Part shown: piece by piece, positions 49,235 to 60,391 of the stretch | Numbering within the stretch: position 1 is the first letter of the stretch | How the letters are laid out: the number at the start of each line of letters is the position of its first letter | NCBI GenBank assembly: GCA_023634235.1 | Contig: JAMKCF010000020.1 | Coordinates: forward strand, 1,364,001 to 1,428,000 | Reading direction: 5' to 3' | Source: Pisaster brevispinus | Taxonomy: Eukaryota > Echinodermata > Asteroidea > Forcipulatida > Asteriidae | DNA: 64,000 nt | Position numbers and translations under genes: made by a program | The notes under the pieces: model-generated | Database searches by the model: none | What the model was told of the DNA's origin: nothing | Seen by the model: the letters and a program-made list of their open reading frames with translations, nothing else

Positions 49235-50400
49235 ATAAAATAATAAAAATGCATTTATATGGCGCCTTATGTAATACCCCAAAGCGCCTTACAAAAGACT
49301 AAGAAACCTATACAATAAAATACATTAACAATTTACAAATATAACAATTTAAAATACTTAAAAGTGTACAAAATGCAGCCAAGTAATTAAACACGAAAGC
49401 AAACTAGACTAAAAGTAGGTTTAAAAATTTAGGGCACTAAATGAAGAGCAACCTTAGAACGCAAGCATTCATAAAACAAAGCAATGGCTGTACTTTAAAA
49501 AAGTTTAAACACACAAAAATTACTTAAGTCGAAAATAAATGAATCTTATTGAGGAGAGTTTCGAAAGTGTTCAGTGATTCTGCTTGACGAAGGTTGGTTG
49601 GCAGGTGATTCCACTGATAAGCTGCAGCATGATGGTAGAAAGTTCGCACTCCGATAGAACTTAGTGCGTGGTTGCGCATGAAGGCTGAATGCGGACTTCA
49701 CTAGATGAACACAAAGTCCGGGCTGGGGTGTAGAGCTCAACCAGATCGGTTATATAGTGAGGGGCGTGTCCATGTATGGCCTTGTATGTTATTAACAGAA
49801 TTTTGAAGGTTCTTTTCCTGAACCGGTAACCAGTGAAGCTGATGTAGGAGTGGTGAGATGTGTGTTCTGCGAGATGTTCGTAGAACCAGACGCGCAGCAG
49901 CGTTCTGAACACGCTGGAGTTTTGATATTTAATTTTCAGGCAAACCATAGAGCAGTGAGTTGCAGGCATCGAGTCGTGATGTAACGAATGCATGCACCAG
50001 CCGAACGGTAGTGTTATCATCCAGATATTTTCGAATTTTACCAATATTTTCCTAATTCCAAGTAGGGATGACTTGCACATAGAATTCACATGAAGTGTCA
50101 TATTGAGAGACGAATCCATAGCAATACCAGTGATTGCGAGCATGGTTGGCCGGATGAATAGCTGGGTCCCCTATAATAATATAGTAATACCTCTGAACGA
50201 AATGCAGTGCTGAACTTAGAGGTAAAGTGCAACAGCTCAGTCTTCTTGCCATTCAAGACTAATTTATTGGTGACACCATGATTTGATGTCATCCAGGCAA
50301 ATCTCCGTTGTTTTGATGGCTTGGTCACGATCCTTAGGGTCGAATGTAAGATAGACTTGAACATCATCCGCATAAACAGCGCATTGAAGATGATGGGAAC
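49235..50400 (-). pseudogene. LINE (L2/CR1-type) 3' fragment, reverse strand
   Basis: On the minus strand, broken frames read like the end of an L2/CR1 reverse transcriptase: WMTSNHGVTNKLVLNGKKTE and LLHFTSKF, VNSMCKSSLLGIRKI, FKILLITYKAIHGHAPHYIT, DLVELYTPARTLCSSS, then AAYQWNHLPTNLRQAESLNT-type text. Several frameshifts and stops disable it. The 3' tail (TTATATGGCGCCTTATGTAA on plus near 49255) resembles phrases at 8775 and 14465. Confidence 0.75.
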
Positions 50401-50830
50401 TTTTGCTGATTTGGGGGACGGAAATCGTAAAAATTTGTAAACAAAATAATTGTTATATACAGGCCTACAGGACTTTCACTTTCTACACGTTTGTGTCCTG
50501 GTTGATACGAAGAAAAATGCCATCTACTTTTAACGATTTGGTGAAAGTTCAGTAAAAAGAGGAGAAACGGCAAACAATTAACGTGAGGAAAGGTATCTAG
50601 TTTTTGATTAAACATTGTTTGCAAGTCTGTTGATGAATTGTTTAAAAGCACAACTTTTCTATCATCATGCACCCGCTCGCCCATTGCTTTACACGTGTTT
50701 TCGCTTGCGTTTTCGTTTGGGTATGGTCGGGTGCTGTCAAAATTACAGTATCCAGACGTTAATGTCTATAGGTGCTGTTGGTCTATAGCATCCTCGTTCC
50801 CAGGGGTGATCGATCTCGCCGCGCCATCTT

Positions 50831-50846
50831 TTCCCAGCATGCCTTG
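50831..50846 (+). promoter_or_regulatory. ZNF143/Staf-like motif
   Basis: TTCCCAGCATGCCTTG closely matches the ZNF143/Staf consensus (TCCCAGMATGCCTTGCG). A GCGCCATCTTT element stands just before it. Such motifs mark many animal promoters, but no gene start is assigned here. The nearby CCCAGGGGT/ACCCCTGG inverse pair suggests it may instead lie within a repeat. Confidence 0.35.
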
Positions 50847-50873
50847 CTCGATCCTAACCCCTGGAATTGGTTC

Positions 50874-50906
50874 ATTAAAATGTGCTAGAATCTAGCACAT
50901 TTTAAT
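50874..50906. repeat. 33-bp perfect palindrome
   Basis: ATTAAAATGTGCTAG pairs with CTAGCACATTTTAAT around three bases. No flanking duplication is evident. Confidence 0.85.
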
Positions 50907-51373
50907 TAGGCCTGGGCCGATCCATTCTACGCGCGCCCTCAAGCACGGTAACCCGTAAAAGAGGTATCAAGTCAAAAAGCAACTGGTCCTCTGTCATTCT
51001 TCTTTGATTTTGTGATAGTCTAACTGTATGCAGTTTAGGGTGACCGTGTAAAAACATGATTCATTTGAGATGGAATCGCGTCAAAATACTTGCATTTTTA
51101 CACGCACGCACTAAGCGTCCTACAAGCGCAATACGTGCGCTCGAAAGTTTCTTAACCAGCGTGTACGCAATGTGGTCACCGTTGGGAGCCAATCAGCGTT
51201 GTTTTTCAGTAAATCCCTACCAGGGGTTAGTGACGAGAGGTATCGATACGGCACGCTATATGGTAGCGAGGCTGGGTCTATAGGTATAGGGTGCGTTTGA
51301 TTAGCTTCCCCGGGTCGACCCAGGTCTTCCCCCAGTGCGTTCGAACTTTGACGTCATTCGCAGGGCTCACCCG

Positions 51374-51422
51374 GGTCAGCCCCAAGTGCCCTGCTTGTGG
51401 AGCGGGTCACTTGGGGCTGACC
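51374..51422. repeat. GC-rich hairpin
   Basis: GGTCAGCCCCAAGTG (51374-51388) pairs with CACTTGGGGCTGACC (51408-51422) around a 19-base loop. It lies in a locally GC-rich patch with CCGGGTCGACCC-type short palindromes (51308-51321). Confidence 0.8.
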
Positions 51423-51868
51423 TACTCCTAGAACTATTCGGTTCGTTCCGCTATCGTCTCCCCGACCCTCATAGGTCATTGTACAAAATCCTATTCAAAA
51501 CTTTTTCCCCTTCACGTTTATGCACCTGGAGTTCTCTTTTGATAACGGAGCTCGCCAAAATTAGGCTCTATGTGTTCATTGTTTTCACAGTGAGCTCGGG
51601 GTGGGTCCAGAAAATCCACTCCCCCCAAAAAAGGTGCAAAAAATGATAAATTCCCATCGTTTTTCAGAATCGTCGCCTTCCGATAACAAAAAGCCGCCGT
51701 CGCTTGTATCACTGGTACGCTGCGTGCAACGCTGGTCCACGGCATGCCTTAAGCTGGTGTTCAATAGTATTCTGTGCGCAACACTGGTCCACAATAATCA
51801 ATGGCTTATCTTTTATACGTAAACCGCGTTGGTTATTCAATGTACATGTACACATGTACATGTACATA

Positions 51869-51903
51869 CCACTGATCTCTACAGTTAGTGTAGAGATCAG
51901 TGG
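51869..51903. repeat. 35-bp palindrome, copy 2, with flanking TACATA repeats
   Basis: Arms CCACTGATCTCTACA and TGTAGAGATCAGTGG-type inverse with a GTTAG centre, nearly identical to 29371-29405. TACATA lies at 51863-51868 and 51904-51909. It sits within a CATGTACATGTAC-rich tract. Confidence 0.85.
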
Positions 51904-51941
51904 TACATACGCTCGCGTGTCCTGCATGCTGTCACTGGGTA

Positions 51942-52873
51942 GGTAATTTTTTTTCCCAGGACAAATGAGGCACTTAATATAAGTGGGCGTGTTTGACCTA
52001 CTTTCGCACGTGTGGGAATTCAATGATCAGGTATCTCTGAAACTCATAGTTCAATGATAATGTATCTCTGAAACTTGGATTTGATAAAAGGTATACCTGA
52101 AACTCTATTTTATGATGAATACTGTACATGTGTACCATAATTAGGAGGCAACACGTTTTCGGGGGGGGGGGGGGTCATGCGATTAATAAAATTGTGTCAA
52201 TATGAAAAGTATCACAACCTGGGGCGGGGGTCTGTGCTTCAACTTTTGAGGAGACTTTAATAAATTTAGGCTTTAAAGTTGGTCCTACTGATTGGCTTGG
52301 GAATAGTGGAGTGATGTTTCCTGAGAACATGACAGCAACTGAATCGGTTTGGGAAAAAAAAAAACTTTTTGGGGTGTTCTTTCTGGGGGTAATAATTAGC
52401 AAACATATCAAACGGCTGACCTGTCAAAAACTGATGAGAAAAATTAAGTTTAGGCCCTATAGTTGTTGGAACATATGATTTGTTTTCAAGAGGCTGTAAG
52501 TATTTAGCATTTAGAATTTAAGTGTGTGCACCCATACCAAATTCCATGTTTCCGATATACTGTACTCTCATAGAAGTCCACGTTTCCGAGATTGAATTCC
52601 GAGTTTCCAAGTTGCCCTATCATTAAATTCGGAAGCACTGTACAGTACATGTACATTTAAATACATGTACATGTACAGTACAACCGAACCACATGTACAT
52701 GTACAGTACATTGTACAGTTCTTGCATACTATTCAGTACATGAGCTGTTGATAATGGCTTTTTTCAACAGAGGCGCAGCGAAAAGTGCAAAGTGCGCACG
52801 CGCAAAGATCTATTCCGGTAGAAAACACGCCCACTAATATGCTAAGTGCCTCATCTGTCCTGGGAAAAAAATA
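51942..52873. mobile_element. ~930-bp terminal-inverted-repeat element
   Basis: TTTTTTTTCCCAGGACAAAT, then GAGGCACTTA and GTGGGCGTGTTT at the left, is inverted at the right as AAACACGCCCAC ... TAAGTGCCTC, then ATCTGTCCTGGGAAAAAAA. The interior contains ACATGTACATGTAC palindromic runs (52645-52730), no transposase. Exact ends and target duplication are not resolved. Confidence 0.65.
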
Positions 52874-52879
52874 CACTCA

Positions 52880-53021
52880 TTGCAAGCTGGCGCTGCCGGT
52901 CGAGTTGTCATTGATCATTTCTCTGTCATTGTCAGGGATTCTGATTATTACTTAGCTCGCAGAGTCGCAGTATACATTGTACACTACAAATTATAGGAAA
53001 CAGGTGAACTCTAATTTTGGG
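52880..53021 (+). other. Candidate leader exon of the zinc-finger gene
   Basis: CCGGTCGAGTTGTCATTG and following sequence ends at a consensus donor (TTTTGGGGTAAGTTG near 53021). The next good acceptor on plus before the zinc-finger ORF is TGTATTGGTTGCAG at about 55436. This pairing is an inference; the intron would contain copy B of the TA-flanked element. Confidence 0.3.
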
Positions 53022-53138
53022 GTAAGTTGTTGTAGATTGTGCATGTGACAAATGGTTTTTGACATCTGATGAGCTCTTAACCACTCATCCAATTTACTAG
53101 ACTAGTTCTAATAATAATATTTGTACTACGTAGTACTA

Positions 53139-54120
53139 CAGTCATTTGACCAGTTCGGGATCATTGACCAGTTCGGGATCACATCAACTTTGCAACAACC
53201 CCATAATTAAGTTACTTCTCACATTACCAATTTCTGTTGATACATGTGAAGAATAACATGCAATAAACCAACAAACCCAAAGTAAGGTTCCAAACTTCAT
53301 CAACAAATAAATTATGGCCATTTTCTTGAAGTTTGTCTGCGATTTTGATAATTATTTTTAAAAAAAATGTTGGTTGAAAAACGCTGTTAAAACAGGTAAA
53401 TACTGAGCAGTCGTCTTGTTTTTTTGAGGAGACGAAATTACCGAAAATCGTCTTTTGGGGGGCATCGTACCCTTGACCAGTTCGGGATCACTCACTACTC
53501 AGCATCTCTCATTGCGTCAAATGGTGCCGCACTCAGTGAGGTAAAATCTTACTGCTGCAGTCGAAAGTTTATTTGTTGCTTTTAAGATACATTTCTTCAA
53601 CAAATTCTTGTAGGAATATTGTTTTTTTGTGAGAAAATGAAACTTGGAGGAGGAAATTGCGACTGTAAGAATAGATATTTGGGTCAATGTTGCTTTTAGG
53701 CGTGCTTCACTTTTTCATTTGCCTTTGCTGTTGTTTTGTGTTTTTGTTGCTGGATTTTTGCGCTGCTGTTGAATACACTTGCATGAAATTCTCTGGAGAA
53801 AGGAAGTCCATGTCCATGCCAACACACTTGTGAAGTTTGTGTCCTTGAGAGACAGTTTTATGAATAGGAGTATTGGTTTGCAATAGAGGGCAAGCTACTG
53901 ATTCAGAATAGAATCAACTGATCCTGAACTGGTCAAACAGGTGACAATACTTTTCTCAAAGCCTCTTCAAAAGTACTAATCTTTTTTTGTCAGTGGATAC
54001 TTGGTGAGTTTTATAACATGTTTAGGTAAACTGATAAACTTTTTTGTTTAAAATGTCAAAGAGATTGCAACCAAAAACAATGTGAATTCAAAAAGTGATC
54101 CCGAACTGGTCAAATGACTG
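53139..54120 (-). mobile_element. Tc1/mariner-like non-autonomous element, copy B (inverted)
   Basis: 982 bp with the same ends and interior as 47076-48134 but in reverse orientation, TA on both sides (53137-53138, 54121-54122). It is shorter by about 77 bp, mostly by small indels and simple-sequence differences. The double TTGACCAGTTCGGGATCA is kept. The pair, about 5 kb apart, could form a long cruciform or double-stranded RNA if co-transcribed. Confidence 0.85.
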
Positions 54121-54679
54121 TACTACTAAAAAGTACTAGTAGTAGTACTACTGTGTAGTACTACCTACCCCCCGTGTAGTGTAAGTATAAAACCAAAGGC
54201 ATTAGTACTAACTATATTATTAGTACTATACAGATTAGTACTATATTATAGTACTAATCTAGTTCTATTTTAGTACAGTCCAGAAGAGTAGTGAGTGTGT
54301 GGTATACCATGGAGATGTTCCGTCCCATCTTGACAATCGCCCGCCCTAGCTAGGGACTGGTCCCAACTTGAGTGTTAAAGTTGGGGCGTCCCAACTATTT
54401 TTAGTTGGGATCGCAGTATTATAGTATGAAGTTTTTAAGACCAGTTTCCCTTCTTGAGAATATTTTAGACTAATTAGAATTGTGGTTTTCCGAGAGAAGG
54501 GAAACTAAGTGCGTCTAACTAATAAAGGCCTACATTCTTGAGACTGAAAGCATCACCTGGCGGCATGAGCATGAGGCTGCTGTCAGAACCCTCTGTTAGT
54601 TTTAGGAGTCCATTATTTAATAATTATTAGCGGTATACTATCATCAGTTTTGACATGAGTTTGTACAGAGCCGAGACCT

Positions 54680-55180
54680 GGGTTTGAAATCCACAAGACT
54701 GCAGGGCTTGTAGCTCAAAACTGTTACTGGACCAGGGGTCGATTTCACAAAGATAGTCCTAACTTTGGACTAGTCCTAACTCCTAGGAGTTATTAAAAAC
54801 TTAAGGCTAGTCCTAAGTTAGGATGAGTAACTCGTCCTAACTTGAGATAAGATTAGTCTTAACTCTTTGTGAAATCCACCCCAGAACATTTTTTAAAAGA
54901 CCAGAATAAAAATGAGAAGAACACTAGCTCTACACAGGTTCACATATGGGCTGTTTTTAGAACAAGCATTTATCTAATTTTTCTTATGGGTATTAACTTC
55001 AGTACTCAATAGAATTGAAAGATATTTGTATATCGGTTTAAATAAGAAATGCAGTGAGGTGTTATTATTATTTTAAAAAACACAAGACCGCCGGACTTGT
55101 ATGTTCAGAAGTTTACTGGCCTGATGCCAAAATCACTGGCCTCGGGCCTGTGGTCCAGTGCTAATTTTGAGCCCTGTCAC
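54680..55180. repeat. Dispersed repeat, copy 2, with nested MITE
   Basis: Matches 3280-3615 in block order (CACAAGACTG, GACCAGAATAAAAATGA, AACACAAGACC, TGGTCCAGTGCTAAT). It is split by the MITE at 54736-54881. Confidence 0.6.
54736..54881. mobile_element. 146-bp MITE with CAG target duplication
   Basis: Starts GGGTCGATTTCACAAAGA and ends TCTTTGTGAAATCCACCC. CAG flanks both sides (54733-54735, 54882-54884), again a CWG triplet as in PIF/Harbinger. The interior repeats TAGTCCTAACT-type text. It interrupts a repeat whose uninterrupted relative is at 3280-3615. Confidence 0.8.
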
Positions 55181-55541
55181 TTTGTGTCATTTATACGAAA
55201 AGAATCCTTAAGTTTACAGACAGAGTGAAAACAAAGTGAGTTGGACAATCGAGAGCAAGAAAGTGGAAGAAAAACCTCTTTCCTGACAAAGGGTCTGTAT
55301 CAAGATTCGAAAAATGAACATTAAGTCTTAAGGGAATCAAGGTCAAAGCAACGCCTAAATTACTATCTTTTAAAAAATGACATGAATGTAAAAAAAAATT
55401 CACAACAACTTGCTAATGTGTATGTATTGGTTGCAGAAGGTGGGATTGCAGATGGAACAGCTCTAATCTATACATGAAGTAGAGAATACTAATGCTTCAC
55501 AAGTTCACACGGACACACAAGGCTGTTGTGTTCAAGCCTAC

Positions 55542-55766
55542 ATGAAGAGTAACAAGAACCTGGACACTGTCTTCAACAAGGAACCAAACGGTTTGTTATC
55601 AAGAAAGACTTTTAAGGATTCCTGTTTGCTGCCTGGATTGCACACATATGAAAGTTGTGGAAAATTAGTGGACCACAACAAAACATCTCAGCTACAGTAC
55701 GTCTGCACAGACCAGACCGATGGTGTGGAAAGTGTTACTTCTGTCAGTAAATCATTAGAATGTTAG
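55542..55766 (+). other. Upstream ORF before the zinc-finger gene
   Basis: ATG 55542 to TAG 55764-55766, 74 codons, in a different frame from the zinc-finger ORF and ending 46 bases before its ATG. It includes HTYESCGKLVDHNKTSQLQY and VCTDQTDG, faintly like a decayed finger and linker. It may be a regulatory uORF or an N-terminal part separated by a frameshift. It lies in the same exon, which begins near 55437. Confidence 0.35.
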
Positions 55767-55812
55767 CCAACAAAAAGTCATCAGTTGAGAAGTGACTACA
55801 ATTGAACACACC

Positions 55813-57039
55813 ATGTCTTTACAGCAAAGCTTCAAGACGCATCAGAAGTCTGGAAACAATAAAAGCCAATATGTTTGTAATATTTGCAATAAGCAATGTC
55901 TGAACACCATTCATCTAACAGCACATAGGAAAAGTCACGATAACCATCAGGACAGGCCATTCATCTGTCATATTTGTGGTTATGCTTGCATCCGTAGAGA
56001 ACATCTCACAAGGCATCACAGAAGTCACACTAAAGAGAAGCCATTTCACTGTGAAATCTGTAACAAGTCATTTTCGTACGAACGGAATTTTGCGCAACAT
56101 CAGAGACTTCACACTGATGAGAGACCCTTCCCATGTGACTTCTGCGGGCAGCGTTTCCGATTAATGAGTCAGCAGATGATTCATACTAAAATCCACCACT
56201 CAACAAATAATGCCACAGATCCGCAAAAAGGGGGCCTCGCTAAGAAAAACTCCTATGTTTGCGAAGTCTGCGGTGACTCTTTCCCATATAAGCTTTTACT
56301 TGTTACTCATTTGAGAAGTCATACAAATAAAAGTAAACGTAAAAACAAATATTCATGTAAAGTCTGTCAATCTAGCTTCCCTGAAAGAAACGCTCTGCTC
56401 TGCCATCAGAGAACTCATCAAGTGAAGAAGAATTCTTATACTTGTGAAACCTGCGGGAGGGCTTTTTATCGTCAGCATCACCTTGAAAGTCATGAGAAGA
56501 TCCACTCGAGTACTGGTTGGAAATCAGCGGCAAATAAAGCACACAGAAACACCACTGCTCTGAAAGCAGCCTCAATTATACACATAGATGTAGATAACGA
56601 AGACAAGCCCTACGTGTGTGGTGTTTGTGGATTCAGCACTGATAGTGAAGACTTGGTGACTACCCATGAACAAATTCACTTCTGTCAAAATAAATGTGGC
56701 ATTTGTGGTGAAACATTCACTTCTACTGAGAGTTTGTCAGAACACCGTCAAACATACAAAGGAGAGGAGACAGTTTTTGTTTGTACAACCTGTGGTAAAT
56801 CATTTGCTTCAAAGTGTTTTCTAAACTGTCATCAGCAAACTCATGAATATGTACGATCTTACCCATGTGACGTGTGTCATAAAGTTTTTACAAGGTCTGG
56901 TGATCTGACAAGGCACCTTCGTATTCACACAAATGAAAAACCATTTGTTTGTGATATGTGTGGTATTGCTTTCATGCTCAAGAAGTCATTACAGAAACAT
57001 CTCACGAATCATGCTCCACAAGAATCTACCACTTTGTAA
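55813..57039 (+). CDS. C2H2 zinc-finger protein, 12 fingers
   Basis: A single open exon from ATG 55813 (MSLQQSFK) to TAA 57037-57039 encodes 408 aa. Twelve CxxC...HxxxH units run from about residue 19 to 402 (YVCNICNKQ, FICHICGYA, FHCEICNKS, FPCDFCGQR, YVCEVCGDS, YSCKVCQSS, YTCETCGRA, YVCGVCGFS, NKCGICGET, FVCTTCGKS, YPCDVCHKV, FVCDMCGIA). The ninth has Tyr in place of the last His (HRQTY) and is probably degenerate. Some linkers are canonical (HTKEKPF, HTDERPF, HTNEKPF). Between fingers 7 and 8 is a longer spacer containing IIHIDVDNEDKPY. No KRAB, SCAN, BTB or SET domain is seen. Role: presumably sequence-specific DNA binding in the nucleus; no named orthologue recognised. Confidence 0.88.
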   Translation: MSLQQSFKTHQKSGNNKSQYVCNICNKQCLNTIHLTAHRKSHDNHQDRPFICHICGYACIRREHLTRHHRSHTKEKPFHCEICNKSFSYERNFAQHQRLHTDERPFPCDFCGQRFRLMSQQMIHTKIHHSTNNATDPQKGGLAKKNSYVCEVCGDSFPYKLLLVTHLRSHTNKSKRKNKYSCKVCQSSFPERNALLCHQRTHQVKKNSYTCETCGRAFYRQHHLESHEKIHSSTGWKSAANKAHRNTTALKAASIIHIDVDNEDKPYVCGVCGFSTDSEDLVTTHEQIHFCQNKCGICGETFTSTESLSEHRQTYKGEETVFVCTTCGKSFASKCFLNCHQQTHEYVRSYPCDVCHKVFTRSGDLTRHLRIHTNEKPFVCDMCGIAFMLKKSLQKHLTNHAPQESTTL

Positions 57040-57413
57040 CATACAGTCATGACAGTTGGTGGTAATCATTCAAGCTATTGAATGTAAGCTTCTACTTTGT
57101 AACATACAGTTTGTGGTAGTCACTGAAGACTGAATGTATGTATATTGTAATCTACCACCTTGTGGTAAACAAGGAAGGTAGTGGTAGCACTTACTGTAAA
57201 GACTAACTAATTACATAACAACTACTTCATCAGAGACTTGTACTGCAGTTTGTGTTTTGTATGAATAGATTCATTGCATTCATGCTGTTAAGACAGAGCC
57301 GTGTGTGTAATGAGATGAAGGGACCAGTTTTCTTGGGTCCTGTAGTTCCTGGATGCCATTGTGCAGTCTAGTCTTGCTCCCTGTACATGTATTCACACAA
57401 GCTGTTTATTTTC

Positions 57414-57419
57414 AATAAA
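57414..57419 (+). terminator. Zinc-finger gene polyadenylation signal
   Basis: AATAAA 375 bp after the stop at 57039. The intervening sequence has an imperfect direct repeat (CTACTTTGTAACATACAGT and ACCACTTTGTAACATACAGT) and no ORF. Confidence 0.6.
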
Positions 57420-58239
57420 AACAAATTATGAAAAGGGCTTATCACAGCAAGTTGTCGCAAATCTCTCAATACGTAGCTCTGCATCGGGAGCTCAAACAGC
57501 GCTCTTTAAGGTCAAAGAAAGACCTGTCATTGACTGATAAATGCTTGCTGTGCTTGCGCGTGGTGCTAACACACTGTCTTGTGCGATAACATTGCATGAT
57601 CTCGGCATGCAAGGGATCTACACAATGTATTTGCAACAAACTTTTTGCAGGTTTTTTTTTATGTGGATTGTTTAAGCTTCGTTTGGGCACTGAAAGTTTC
57701 TGTGTTTTTATGAACCATGTTACCTTTGTTTAAAGGTGTTTTTTATGGTGCTTCTTTTTATATCATCCAACTTTATTTCAATATTTAGAGAAAATGATGT
57801 TTGTTGTTGTCATGGTATTGTTTATATTTAAGCATAAAACAAAGAACATTACAAAAATGTTTATGTTTTTTTTAAATAGATTTGAATCATAAAGATTAGG
57901 AGAATGCTGAGCTTTCCAGTTGTCTGCTGTGCACACACTGTTTGTCAACTGCATACATGTACATGTTAATATGAACATGTACAGCATCAAAACAGTGTGA
58001 CATACATTTACCAAAATGTAACCAATGGGAAAGCTGACATTTGCCATACAGCTAAAAGCAAAGCAAATCTATGCAGAGATTACTGCATGAACACATAGCC
58101 AGTTCTATAACAATCATATTTGGAAACAAAATGTGTTTATGTTGCCCCAACACACAGACTCATACACTCTACCATGGACATGTGGCATGACTATTTACTT
58201 CTAGTCCTCAATTTGGTGTAAAAACAACTACTGGTGCAG

Positions 58240-58425
58240 TCAACTCTCGTTATACCAAGCTCACTGGGACTTGCCAAATTACCTCTTTATAACAGGAACA
58301 TTGTTATAAGAGGATAGCAAAACGAAGAAAACACAAAGCAGAAATGAGATTCGGGACTTCAGAATGGACTTTTTATAAGCAGAATCTCTTTGTAACGTGC
58401 TCTTTATAACACTGTAGTCATTTTA
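58240..58425. mobile_element. Short inverted-repeat element, copy 2
   Basis: CAACTCTCGTTATACCAAGC, TTGCCAAATTACCTCTTTAT and AACGTGCTCTTTATAAC match the inverse of 36470-36655. No ORF. Confidence 0.65.
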
Positions 58426-58829
58426 AAGAGTCAACATCTGAACTCTTTCAAGATACAACTTAATTTTGTTTCAAGAACATCCCCCCTCAACTAAGTACAT
58501 GTATGTTTCATTCCTACTTTTTCCAGCCATGATTGAATTTTCAAAATAAGGTGTAAATCAAAGGAATCATTGACACAATTGTAATCGCAGAAGGGTGAAT
58601 TTTGGGAGTGTTGAATGATTAGGAATAAACCAAACTAAACTAAAAACTATGCAACTCGTTTTATATCTGTTTAATGTCATTTACTTAGTGTATCTTTTGA
58701 AATCAAGTTAATTAAATCAATAGAAAGGAATTTGTTGTTTTCATATTGCATTACACAAAACATAAGGGAAAATATAGAGACATTCAATTCAAAATTAACT
58801 AAAGAGGGCATTTGGTGCTCAGTGTGGGA

Positions 58830-58990
58830 CACGGTGGTACCCCCAGCCTTTATTTTGTCTTCATTGCTTGCTTGTAATATCAGGAATTCTTCAGAGGATT
58901 TTAGGGGGTGGGGTTACTTCTGCACAAGAGGAAAATAGTGCGAACAATGAAGGGGGAGGGGGGTATCCTCTGCTCCCCATATTGAATAAA
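58830..58990. repeat. Dispersed repeat, copy with GGTACCCCCAGCC
   Basis: Shares CAGGAATTCTTCAGAGGATT, GGGGTTACTTCTGCACAAGA and GGAAAATAGTG with 63820-63970, and is the inverse of 42040-42180. Confidence 0.6.
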
Positions 58991-59048
58991 AAGGGGGTGG
59001 ATAATCGCTCCCCAGCTCCGCGAGAGAGACCCATCCCGTACCTTCAGG

Positions 59049-59541
59049 GTGCACCCCACTAAATAAACTCACAAAGCACACAGTTCAAAATGCTAAAATA
59101 TTCCCAAGTAATCCAAAGTATACAAAAATTGTTTAACAATAATAATACTTAGAAGTCTCACAGCTTTTTACCGTGAAAGGGAAATTATCCATCGACTCTT
59201 GAACTGTAATACTCTGCTCAATTTGATATGGGAGTCCCTGGGCCCGTTGAGTTTATTCTCCCTTCTAATAAAAACACCCCTTAACAGGTGTACTTTTCCA
59301 AACGTCCGAGCATCAATTGTCCCTACAGCTTTCGGCAAGTAGGACCATTTATTTCAGAGCTTATGTCATCCAAAACACCTAAGTTGGAAGTCAACAACAC
59401 CCAGGTCACAAATTGGTGATTTTTTTACACTGTATCATTTTATTGGGCTCTCAAATCTGCCTAGAAAAGAGTATTTTGAGGGCAACCAGTTATTATTAAT
59501 GAGGTCGACGCTCTGTTTTCTCCCTATTTAGTGGGGTGCAC
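59049..59541. mobile_element. ~490-bp element with GTGCACCCCACTAAATA ends
   Basis: GTGCACCCCACTAAATA (59049-59065) is exactly inverted at 59525-59541. An imperfect hairpin with CAGACAATACCTAGGTATT follows directly outside, ending in another GGTGCACCC (about 59576-59585), so the element may extend to there. No ORF. Confidence 0.65.
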
Positions 59542-59870
59542 CACACAGACAATACCTAGGTATTACAATGTCTGTGGGTGCACCCTTCGGCTGAACGATG
59601 ATAGCGCCCTCTTGAGCCTTGGTTGGAACATTGTTGTTTTTATATTCTTATACAATCATGGAGGTGGTACTAAATGAGTGACCTAATCAAAACCATTATT
59701 TTTAACCTTCAGCCAAAAGCTGACGTCATCATTGGAGCCCCAAAAAATCATCACTATCTCCTAGAATAAAACAGTTACACAGTTCAAATTTGCATGGGTG
59801 TGGCCGGGAAAGGTGCCCGCCTAAAACGATCGCTGAAATGCGGCTTTTCGTGAAGAATCGACAATTTAGG

Positions 59871-60391
59871 GTCGTACTAATTAGCGTCAACAGGCCCATT
59901 TCACGACAACTCAAGACAACTCAAGACAACAGGTTTAAAATACCATCAAATACAGTGGTTGTAATCAGAGTGTATCTGGAAACACGTTTAAAACTGACTG
60001 GAACCATCGTGCATACATATTTTTCACGGGAAAAAATGTTTTTTTCGTAAAAATACTTAAATAGTCAACTTTCTCCGTCCGTAGAGCTCATAGAATTGGC
60101 CGACGTGATGCTATTGCGCTTGCGCAATGACTTTGGACCGCGCAATAGCATCACGTCGGCCAATTCTATGAGCTCTACGGACGGAGAAAGTTGACTATTT
60201 TTACGAAAAAAACATTTTTTTTCCCGTGAAAAATATGGTTCCAGTCAGTTTTAAACGTGTTTTCAGGTACACTCTGATTACAACCATTGTATTTGATGGC
60301 ATTTTAAACTTGTTGTCTTGAGTTGTCTTGAGTTGTCTTGAGTTGTCTTGAGTTGTCGTGAAATGGGCCTGTTGACGCTAATTAGTATGAC
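59871..60391. repeat. 520-bp long palindrome
   Basis: Outer arms GTCGTACTAATTAGCGTCAA and its inverse at 60371-60391; inner arms from TAGTCAACTTTCTCCGTCCG through GGCCGACGTGATGCTATTGC pair without visible mismatch over about 58 bases at 60062-60119 and 60139-60198. The central spacer is about 20 bases. The right arm has four TTGAGTTGTC units where the left has fewer, so the arms have diverged by repeat slippage. Confidence 0.9.

Noticed and set aside
49661..50143. 160-codon minus-strand gene
   Set aside because: It reads as the C-terminus of an L2/CR1 LINE with frameshifts on both sides.
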